From NCBI RefSeq assembly GCF_030345095.1, contig NZ_CP128360.1, positions 620,001 through 684,000 of the forward strand: a DNA stretch of 64,000 nt, written 5' to 3'. The notes under the pieces are model-generated. The model worked only from the letters and a program-made list of their open reading frames with translations. It was not told the origin of the DNA and searched no databases. The DNA comes from Solwaraspora sp. WMMA2056 (lineage in GTDB: Bacteria > Actinomycetota > Actinomycetes > Mycobacteriales > Micromonosporaceae). Below are positions 33,602-40,573 of this stretch, in pieces. Positions within the stretch are counted from its first letter, which is position 1; every line of letters begins with the position of its first letter. Both the position numbers and the translations under genes were made by a program.

Positions 33602-35068
33602 CTATTCCGCGAGTCGAGGCCCGTCGGCCGACGGCTCGCCTTCCGACGGGCCGGTGAACGCCGCGTCCACCAGGTGGGCCTCCAGCTCCCGCAGGAACCG
33701 CTCGATGTCGTCGAGCGTGAAGTAGGTGGTGTCGGCGGTCAGCGCCAGCCCCAGCGCGCCCGGCCGGTCCAGGATCTCGACCCGGGTACGCCAGGTGAAA
33801 CGCACGAAACCGCCGGTCGGCGTATAGGTCGTCGCGGCCATCGTGGCACGAACCGCCGATTCGGTCACGACCCGCCCGAACAGGTCGTTGTCGGCCGACA
33901 GCCGGATGTCGTTGAGGTAGCAGTGCGGGTTCACCCCGGTCGCGTACGGCAGTCCGGCGGCGGCGAACGCGTCGCTGAGGGTCTGCGGGTCGTAGTAGCC
34001 GTGCCGGTAGCCGTCCAGCGCCGCCCGCCACACCCGGGGCACCAGCTGCGCCACCGTCGGTGCCTCAGCGAGGTCGACCGGCACCAGCGCCAACTGGTTG
34101 AGCTTGGCGATCGCCGTCGGGTAGCCGTCGGGCACCCGGTTGTTGACCATCGTGTGCATGCCGACCAGGTCGTTACCGGACCAGTCGCCGACCACCCGGG
34201 CGACGGCGGCGAGCAGCACCGTCGAGGTCGTCGTGCGCAGCCGTACGGCGAGCAGCCGCACCGCCGTGTCGGCCGCCGCCGAGACCAGCACCCCGCGCCG
34301 GAACCGGGGCGACAGCGGCTCGCGCGCCGGCAGCCGGGTGTCGCGGGACAACCGGCGGGTGACGTCGACCCAGTACGCCGCCGCCCGTGCCGACCGCCGC
34401 CGCAGCCGGTCCTGCTGCTCCAGGTCGGCGATGTCGGCCGACTGCAGGCCAGGGGCGCTGTCGGCCGCCGGTAGGCCAGGGGCACTGTCGAGGCGGCCCC
34501 GGGCGAGCAGCAGCCGCAGGTCCCGCAGCACCAGCTCGGCGGCCCGGAAGTCGACCGTGGTGTGGCTGAACACGACCACGACCTGCTGCGGTACGCCGTC
34601 GCGGGTCACCACGGCGATCCGCTGCGGCCAGTCGTCGGCGTGCGCGAACGGCTCCGACGCCAACTCGTCGGCGACCCGCTGGGCGACCGCCACCGGGTCG
34701 CCGGCCCCGTCACCCGTCCCGCCGCCGACCACGTCGCCCGGTGCGGTCGGGACCAGCAGGACCGGCAGCTCCCCCGCGTCCGCGACCAGTTGGCGGGGCT
34801 CGTCGCCGGTCAACGCCAACCTGGTCCGCAGCGAGGCGTGCCGGGCCATGAGGGCGGCGATCGCGGCGTACACCCGGTCGGGGTCGGCCTGCGCCCGGCG
34901 CGGTACGGCGACCCACCGTTTCAGGGCGAACATGACCTGACCGGCACCGTGCCGCCGGATCGCCATCCACAGTGCCCGCTGGCCCCAGGTGATCGGGGCG
35001 GTACGCGGCGGGTCCGGCGCGACGAACGACACCGTACGCCGGTCCACGGTCGGCAGTTCGATCACCAC
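33602..35068 (-). CDS. Stand-alone condensation-domain-like protein with degenerate HHxxxD
   Basis: 488 residues with the fold pattern of NRPS condensation/acyltransferase domains: an N-terminal ITWGQRALWMAI (C1 motif-like), a central VVVFSHTTVDFRAAELVLRD at the C3 position (~165-184), and MHTMVNNRVPDGYP (like the xxxNR segment after C5). The catalytic HHxxxDG is replaced by SHTTVDF: the second His and the Asp remain. No adenylation or carrier domain is nearby. A small in-gene repeat encodes DSAPGL twice. It may be a stand-alone acyl/peptidyl transferase or a non-catalytic relative. The GTG start at 35068 is used. Confidence 0.75.
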   Translation of the reverse strand: MVIELPTVDRRTVSFVAPDPPRTAPITWGQRALWMAIRRHGAGQVMFALKRWVAVPRRAQADPDRVYAAIAALMARHASLRTRLALTGDEPRQLVADAGELPVLLVPTAPGDVVGGGTGDGAGDPVAVAQRVADELASEPFAHADDWPQRIAVVTRDGVPQQVVVVFSHTTVDFRAAELVLRDLRLLLARGRLDSAPGLPAADSAPGLQSADIADLEQQDRLRRRSARAAAYWVDVTRRLSRDTRLPAREPLSPRFRRGVLVSAAADTAVRLLAVRLRTTTSTVLLAAVARVVGDWSGNDLVGMHTMVNNRVPDGYPTAIAKLNQLALVPVDLAEAPTVAQLVPRVWRAALDGYRHGYYDPQTLSDAFAAAGLPYATGVNPHCYLNDIRLSADNDLFGRVVTESAVRATMAATTYTPTGGFVRFTWRTRVEILDRPGALGLALTADTTYFTLDDIERFLRELEAHLVDAAFTGPSEGEPSADGPRLAE

Positions 35069-35172
35069 GTCGACCAGTATCAGTGAATGTGCCGTTACCC
35101 GAAAGGGTCGAGTAAGCGCTTTCCTGCCGCCGATCGGCCGACGATCACCACCCAGCCGGTAATGTCCGGCAG

Positions 35173-36114
35173 GTGCCCCACCACGTGCGCACCTCCCACC
35201 GGCTCCGGGACCGGATCCGCCTGCTCTTCGTCAACACGCAGGAACGCGCCCTGCTGACCGCGCTCGGCCTCACCAGCTATCCGCAGTGGATCGCCGAGGC
35301 GACCGGGCTGGACCCGACGCAGATCGTCACCGTCGACGTCGCCGACGGGCAGCCGCTGCCCGACACCATCGAGGCCGACGCGGTCATCGGCGGCGGCTCC
35401 GGGCACTCCGCGTACGAACACCTGCCGTGGATCACCCGGACCAAGGAGTTCTTCCGCGCCGCCGCTGCCGCCGGCGTACCGGAGCTGCACATCTGCTGGT
35501 CACACCAGGCCCGCGCGGAGTCGATCGGCGGCCGGGCGGCGATCGGCGGGCACGGCCGCCGGTTCGGCGTCGACACGGTACGGCTCACCCCGACCGGCCG
35601 GGTCGACCCGCTGTTCACCGGCCTGCCCGACGAGTTCGACCTGTTCACCTCGCATGTCGACGTGGTCGACCAGCTGCCGGCACGCGCCACCGAAGGGGCG
35701 GTCGTCGAGTTGGCGTACAGCCGGGTCTACCGCAACGAGGCGCTGGCCATCGGTCCGACCGTACGGACGATTCAGGCCCACCCCGAGATCACCGCGACCA
35801 TCGTCGCGGCGCTGGCCCGCAGCCGGCGCGGCGCCCTGGTCCGCGAAGGCTGGATCGGCCCGCACGACGCCGACCTCGACGCCTTCACCGCCACCCTGTA
35901 CGCGCGTGAGGCGCAGATCGTCGCCACGTCCCGGCGGCTGCTGGCAAACTGGCTGCGGTACCACGTCCGCCCAGGTCAGCCACGGCTCACCCCGGTCGCC
36001 GACCCGGCACCGGTCGCCGGAAAGCCAGCCGTGCTCGGCGGGGTGCCGGCAGCGCTGCCCGGAGTCCCGGCGGCGGTCGCCGGGGTGCCGGCGACGGTCG
36101 GCGGTGTGTTGTGA
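35173..36114 (+). CDS. Class I glutamine amidotransferase-like protein
   Basis: 313 residues. The glutaminase fold is visible: the nucleophile Cys in ICWSHQAR near residue 107 (usual GxCxGxQ is ICWSHQ here), and the catalytic His/Glu in QAHPEI near 201. The tail is a low-complexity PAVLGGVPAALPGVPAAVAG stretch. The synthase partner using the released ammonia is not evident; the gene is coupled to the next by GTG/TGA overlap. GTG 35173 is the longest start; other GTGs nearby could serve. It is divergent from the condensation-like gene (104 bp). Confidence 0.78.
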   Translation: MPHHVRTSHRLRDRIRLLFVNTQERALLTALGLTSYPQWIAEATGLDPTQIVTVDVADGQPLPDTIEADAVIGGGSGHSAYEHLPWITRTKEFFRAAAAAGVPELHICWSHQARAESIGGRAAIGGHGRRFGVDTVRLTPTGRVDPLFTGLPDEFDLFTSHVDVVDQLPARATEGAVVELAYSRVYRNEALAIGPTVRTIQAHPEITATIVAALARSRRGALVREGWIGPHDADLDAFTATLYAREAQIVATSRRLLANWLRYHVRPGQPRLTPVADPAPVAGKPAVLGGVPAALPGVPAAVAGVPATVGGVL

Positions 36115-36731
36115 GCGCCGTCCTGCCGGCGGCACGCAGCAGCGCCGAGGCGCGCCTCTACCTCGACCTGCACCCGTGCGACTGCGGCGAGGCGCGCTTC
36201 ACCCCTCAGGTCGAGGTGGTCGCGCTCGCCGACGGCGACCTCGCCACCCGCTACCAGGGCAGCTGCGCCGGCTGCGGCACCGCCCGGGAGTTCCTGTTCC
36301 GGCTGCCCGCCGAGCCGGTGCGCCCGGCCGCCGGCGCCGCTTTCGCGTACGGCGGACCGGAGCCGTCGCGACTCATCGACCCCGGCGAGTGGCTCACTGT
36401 CGCCGACCAGTACGCCGACCTGGTCCCCGCCGACTTCGCCGCTGCGGACGCTGCTGTTGCCGACTCTGCTGATCCGGACGCTGCCGACCCGTTGCGGCGG
36501 CGCGCGGCGGCCGCCCTGTCCCGGGCCGTCGCCGCGCTCGACGAGGTGCTGAAGTTCATCCCGGCCGACGCCGACGAAGTACCGCCCGACACCATCACCA
36601 GCGAGGTCGGGCAGCGGATGCGACGCCGCGAACCTGGCCGGTTCCGCCGCGTCCGCCTCACCGCCCTCCGCGACGCCTACACCGCCCTCCTACCGGGCAA
36701 CGACGCCAACCAGGATCGGCTCGACACGTGA
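36111..36731 (+). CDS. Hypothetical protein with Cys-rich N-terminus
   Basis: 206 residues. HPCDCGEARF near residue 21 and CAGCGTAREF near 52 form a CxC...CxxC cluster, suggesting a zinc-ribbon. The middle holds PSRLIDPGEWLTVADQYADL; an acidic Ala-rich helix and a basic C-terminal helix (MRRREPGRFRRVRL) follow. No family recognised. It starts at a GTG that overlaps the GATase stop, so it is probably co-translated with it. Confidence 0.7.
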   Translation: MSAVLPAARSSAEARLYLDLHPCDCGEARFTPQVEVVALADGDLATRYQGSCAGCGTAREFLFRLPAEPVRPAAGAAFAYGGPEPSRLIDPGEWLTVADQYADLVPADFAAADAAVADSADPDAADPLRRRAAAALSRAVAALDEVLKFIPADADEVPPDTITSEVGQRMRRREPGRFRRVRLTALRDAYTALLPGNDANQDRLDT

Positions 36732-36916
36732 ACGAATCGCTGAACGAGACCGCGTACCTGATGGCCAGCCCGGCCAACGCCCATCGGCTGAACGAAGCAG
36801 TCGAGGAGCTACGCGACGGTGGCGGGGAGATTCACGACCTGATCGACCCTGGCTACCGCTCGGAAGGGGCAGCCGGCAACTCAGCATCGCGCCGAGGTGA
36901 GGCTGAGATACCTTAA
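36728..36916 (+). pseudogene. Truncated YefM/Phd-type antitoxin remnant
   Basis: 62 residues, starting at a GTG overlapping the previous stop. SLNETAYLMASPANAHRLNE through EIHDLIDP matches the C-terminal half of YefM antitoxins (SL-ETAYLLRSPANA-RL...); the N-terminal DNA-binding half is missing and no YoeB toxin follows. It is a likely decayed antitoxin; the last 20 residues are unrelated. Confidence 0.6.
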
Positions 36917-36949
36917 ACTCGCGTTTTAACGTACGTAAGCCTCACCTCG
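36893..36949. promoter_or_regulatory. 12-bp inverted repeat with AT-rich centre
   Basis: CGAGGTGAGGCT (36893-36904) and AGCCTCACCTCG (36938-36949) flank a 33-bp AT-rich centre (CCTTAAACTCGCGTTTTAAC). Could be a terminator for the preceding genes or a promoter/operator for the lipoprotein gene 83 bp downstream. Confidence 0.5.
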
Positions 36950-37031
36950 ACAGCTCTCGGCTACAACGGTCTGGCCGGGAACCCACCCTGGCGACGTCCA
37001 TCGCCGTAGCATGCGGGGCGACACTATAGGC

Positions 37032-37604
37032 ATGCGCGCCCGCATCATCCTGACCGTCGTAGCCGGGCTACTCGCTGTGCAAGGCTGCGCTGACGCTACT
37101 ACCGCCCCTGAGACGCCCCCGCCGGCCCCGCCCGTCGGACAGCCCGTGGTGTTGGATGCCCGCGTACCGGGTTGGGAGACCGCCGCCTGGCTCGCCGAAG
37201 ACGCGTTTTGCGTGCGCGTCGCCCGCGTCGACGGTAAGCGCAGGGAGGGCAAGGAGAACGAGTTCGTCTTCTGTGATCCGGCGCCGGAGGCTCTGGACAC
37301 TGTGGGTCCACCACTGCTGCCCACCAAGCCGATGCCGTACGTCGCCCCGCTTGACCCGCAGCAGCGGGAGATCATCCTGGTCGGGCCCGTACGCGGTGCC
37401 GTGACCAGCGTGTCCGTGACCATGTTCGGCCAGACCGCCACGGCCGCTGTCCACCGGCTCCCCGCCACCCGAAATCGCCAGGTCGGCGCATACGCGGTCT
37501 GGCTTCCTCGCAACGGGGATAAGCGCGACGGGATGAACCTCACCGACATCACCGCCGTCGTCGGCCACGACGCCGACGGCAACGTCGTGACCCAGTTGGA
37601 CTGA
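37032..37604 (+). CDS. Putative lipoprotein
   Basis: 190 residues. The N-terminus MRARIILTVVAGLLAVQGCA is a lipoprotein signal with lipobox AVQGC, so Cys19 would be acylated after cleavage. A Pro-rich spacer (TAPETPPPAPPVGQP) follows, then an unrecognised mature domain with one further Cys pair (DAFCVRVARV, VFCDPAPE). ATG 37032 is preferred to an upstream in-frame start at 37011 because it gives a proper signal sequence. Confidence 0.75.
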   Translation: MRARIILTVVAGLLAVQGCADATTAPETPPPAPPVGQPVVLDARVPGWETAAWLAEDAFCVRVARVDGKRREGKENEFVFCDPAPEALDTVGPPLLPTKPMPYVAPLDPQQREIILVGPVRGAVTSVSVTMFGQTATAAVHRLPATRNRQVGAYAVWLPRNGDKRDGMNLTDITAVVGHDADGNVVTQLD

Positions 37605-37625
37605 CGCCGACGCGGGAGCACTGGC

Positions 37626-38012
37626 CTACTTGCGCTGTCCATGTTGCGATGGCTTCGCGTGGTCTAGGAGCCCGACGATTTCGAGGAGTTCGGTGCGAAA
37701 CCGCGTCAGCTCGGCTGCGGTAACGCCGAGTTCGTAGTGGTGGTGGTGTCCGGCTCGGGACAGGGCCCACCACAGGTAGCTGGCCCGGCCCGCCAGCTGT
37801 GGCCCGCCGTAGTGGGCGAGCAGGAGCAGCTTCGGCCGCTGCACCCGGGTCTGGCCGATCGTCGGGCAGACCCGGGCCCAGTAGCGGTCCATGGCTGCTT
37901 CGAGCTCGTGCCGCAGCAGCCAGGCACATGCCCGCGGCCAGGCACCTCGGGTACCGCGGACCACGGTGGTCAGCATCCGGTCAGCGGTGGCGAGGTGGAC
38001 GGACTGGTTCAT
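37626..38012 (-). CDS. Small helical partner of the Rad50-like ATPase
   Basis: 128 residues, mostly helical: AWLLRHELEAAMDRYWARV near residue 30, LLLLAHYGGPQLAGRASYLW near 64, then HHHHYELGVTAAELTRFRTEL near 89. No catalytic motif can be assigned with certainty; the His run and helical layout recall HEPN-type small proteins (speculation). It overlaps the ATPase gene by ATGA, so the two are produced together. Confidence 0.65.
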   Translation of the reverse strand: MNQSVHLATADRMLTTVVRGTRGAWPRACAWLLRHELEAAMDRYWARVCPTIGQTRVQRPKLLLLAHYGGPQLAGRASYLWWALSRAGHHHHYELGVTAAELTRFRTELLEIVGLLDHAKPSQHGQRK

Positions 38013-40423
38013 CGCAGCCCCTCCACCAGTGCCGTGGTGTGCCTGAGCATCTGCCGGGTCGGCATGCCGCTCGGGCGTCCGTGGACCGCGCGGGCAACCG
38101 CCTGGACCGTCCGGGACGCGTCCCGGCCGTAGTCCCGGTCGAGGCGTGTGAACAGCTCCGGTCGGGGCACGATGCCGTTGAAGAGTCCGAGGCTGAGCAC
38201 CTCCTTCACACCGTGGGCATCGCCGAGCGCCTGCTGGATTGTCTGGTACGGCGTACCGGCCCGGTGCTGTTCGGTCCGGTAGCGGTCCATGCTCACTGCC
38301 TCGATCGCGGACCGGCAGAAGCCGGCGACCAGCAGATCTTTCGCCTCGTCGGGGATGTCGGCGACGACGACGGCGCGGGCGTCGTCGAGGTAGCGGTCGG
38401 CGGGGTCGCAGGCCCGGCGTATCTCGACGATGGAGCCTTCGCGGCGGGTGACTTCCCGGATGTCGGCCTCGACGTCGAGCCGGCGGAGCGCTTCCGGCAG
38501 CCGGTCGTCGTGGGTGAAGACGACGACCTGTCGGGTCAGGGCGACTTCGCGGAGCACTTCGGCGAGACCGTCGATCTTGGCCGGGTCCATGCTCTGCACC
38601 GGGTCGTCGATGATCACGAACCGGTACGGGCTGGCGTCGGCACACGCCCGGGGCAGGAAGACCGCCAGGCCGAGGGCGTGCAACTCGCCCTGGCTCATCA
38701 CGCCCAGCGCGTCAGTTTCGACACCGTCGACGGCGACCGGGAAGTGGACCTTGCGACTGGTGTTGACCCCGTCCATCCGCAGCTGGTGCAGCTCGACGTT
38801 GCTTTCGTGGCGCAGCTGCTGCCACACCCGGTCCGACTGCGCGGCGTAGTTGCCCAGCCGTTCGGCGCGGATCGACTTGGTGGCGTCGACCAGCGCCTCG
38901 CGGGCCTTGGTGAGCAGTGCGAGGGTCGCGGCCTCGGCCCGGACCAGGGTAGCGGCGTCGACCCAGCGGCGGATGGCGGCACCGGGCTCGCGCCAGGTGT
39001 CGTGCCGCTGGGTGAGCCAGTCCGCTGCGGCGGCCGTGAGGTCGGCGTGGGCTGCGTGGACGGCGTCCCAGGTGGCCGGGTCGCGGCTGAGCCCGGCCAG
39101 GGCGTCGCGCATCGCGGCGCACTGCACCGGCAGGTGGGCGGCGAGCGCGTCGGCGACCGGGTCGAGCCACTTGTGGACGTCGCTGAGCAGCGTGTCGGCC
39201 GTACGGAGGGCCTTCGCGTACTCGTCCTGGGCTGCGCTGGCCGCTGCGGCGAGGGCGACGAGCCGGGTCAGCTCCGCCTCTGCCTGCTGCTGCCAGCCCT
39301 GGTCGAGGGTGCCTTCCCGGCAGACCGGGCAGGGCCGGTCGCCGCCTTCGCGGTGCATCGCCAGGGCACCACGCAGCAGTTCGGCGGTCCGGTGGGCCGT
39401 CCCGCTGTCGGTGGCGGCGGCTTCCTTCGCGGCCCAGTGCTCCTCGACCAGGGTGACGAGGACGTGTCGACCGTCGGGCAGTTTCTCTTCGATGAGCCGC
39501 CGGGCTGCTGCGGCAGCCACTGCTTCCGAGGCGGCGACCTCGTCGCTGGCCAACGCGGCCAGAACGGTCAGGTCAGCCCGCCCCGCCCGGCTTCCGAGGG
39601 CGCGCAGGGCGTCGCGGGCGCGTTCGTCGTCGAGCTGCGCGAGCTGTGCCCGGAGCTGGGCGAAGTCCGCCTTGAGCGCCTTCGCGCGGTCGTCGTACTG
39701 CTTCCGCTTGCGCTGCAGGCAGGCGTCGGCGGCGTGCAGCGGGGCGAGGCCGAGGATCGGTGCGATGGCGTCGTACAGCTCGGTGGTTTTGGCGGTGATG
39801 ATGCGTTCGAGGTCCCGGGCGGAGAGGAACGGCCGGTACCGTTCCGCCTGGCCGATCCACTCCGGCAGCTGACCGGGGGACATCGCGGCGTCGCCCTGGG
39901 TCGTCGTGACGGTGGCGGAGGCCAGGTCGGTGGTGCCTGCCGGCCAGGTGCGGTTGATCGTCACCGGTTCGCCGTTGTCCAGCCGCATGGTGAGGCGGAT
40001 CAGCGGTGCGCCGTTGTGGTGCAGGTTGCGCCAGCCGTCGCGGAAGGCCGGCGGTCGCTGCGCCCAGCGCAGGGAGTCTTCGGTGAGTGTGAACTCGACG
40101 GCTTCGGCGAAGCTGGATTTGCCGGAGCCGTTGCGGCCGATGAACACGGTCAGCCCGGTCTTGGGCACGAGTCCGACGGTGGCGGGCTGGCCGACGCCGC
40201 GGAAGCCGGCGACCCGGATTTCTTCCAGGAACGCCTGCGGCAGCCGGCTACCGTCGGCCGCTGCGGTTTCGGGCGGTACGGGCAGGGCGTCGCCGCGCAC
40301 GACGGCGTCGAGCGGCTCGTCGCCGTGGAGGGCGGCGAGGGCCAGGTCGATGACCTCGGCTGGCACCTGGCTGCGCTGAAGCCGGTCGGCGAGTTCCTGG
40401 TGAAGCGTGAGCGTGTCGTTCAT
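38009..40423 (-). CDS. Rad50/SMC-like AAA ATPase with CxxC zinc hook
   Basis: 804 residues. Walker A GRNGSGKSSF near residue 97 follows a RecF-like strand (LTVFIGRNGSG). Coiled-coil arms (~235-350 and ~390-540) enclose a zinc-hook-like CPVC near 364. The signature is SQGELHALGLAVFL near 576, Walker B FVIIDDPVQSMD near 600, and the H-loop VVVFTHDDRL near 628. The C-terminal 170 residues are extra. Such ATPases sense DNA ends or invading DNA in several defence systems; here the gene is next to a type I R-M cluster and coupled to a small helical protein. The ATG at 40423 is divergent from the HTH-methylase gene across a palindrome. Confidence 0.85.
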   Translation of the reverse strand: MNDTLTLHQELADRLQRSQVPAEVIDLALAALHGDEPLDAVVRGDALPVPPETAAADGSRLPQAFLEEIRVAGFRGVGQPATVGLVPKTGLTVFIGRNGSGKSSFAEAVEFTLTEDSLRWAQRPPAFRDGWRNLHHNGAPLIRLTMRLDNGEPVTINRTWPAGTTDLASATVTTTQGDAAMSPGQLPEWIGQAERYRPFLSARDLERIITAKTTELYDAIAPILGLAPLHAADACLQRKRKQYDDRAKALKADFAQLRAQLAQLDDERARDALRALGSRAGRADLTVLAALASDEVAASEAVAAAAARRLIEEKLPDGRHVLVTLVEEHWAAKEAAATDSGTAHRTAELLRGALAMHREGGDRPCPVCREGTLDQGWQQQAEAELTRLVALAAAASAAQDEYAKALRTADTLLSDVHKWLDPVADALAAHLPVQCAAMRDALAGLSRDPATWDAVHAAHADLTAAAADWLTQRHDTWREPGAAIRRWVDAATLVRAEAATLALLTKAREALVDATKSIRAERLGNYAAQSDRVWQQLRHESNVELHQLRMDGVNTSRKVHFPVAVDGVETDALGVMSQGELHALGLAVFLPRACADASPYRFVIIDDPVQSMDPAKIDGLAEVLREVALTRQVVVFTHDDRLPEALRRLDVEADIREVTRREGSIVEIRRACDPADRYLDDARAVVVADIPDEAKDLLVAGFCRSAIEAVSMDRYRTEQHRAGTPYQTIQQALGDAHGVKEVLSLGLFNGIVPRPELFTRLDRDYGRDASRTVQAVARAVHGRPSGMPTRQMLRHTTALVEGLR

Positions 40424-40490
40424 CAGACCCCCTGATGTCGTTGGCCCATCGAGGGAACCGCATCCCCAGGTATTAGGATGTGCACATTGC

Positions 40491-40508
40491 TGTTATCCCG
40501 GGATAACA
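40491..40508. promoter_or_regulatory. Perfect 18-bp palindrome in a divergent promoter
   Basis: TGTTATCCC-GGGATAACA, fully symmetric, lies between the Rad50-like ATPase gene (start 40423, minus) and the HTH-methylase gene (start 40574, plus). The HTH protein next door is an obvious candidate binder. Confidence 0.7.
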
Positions 40509-40573
40509 AGCACTATCAGGCATCGGAACGTGAGGGCTCCTACAGTTGGCTTCGCAGCCGAGGGGGTGAAGGT

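Noticed and set aside
36728-36916. Complete type II toxin-antitoxin system
   Set aside because: Only the C-terminal half of a YefM-like antitoxin is present and no toxin follows.
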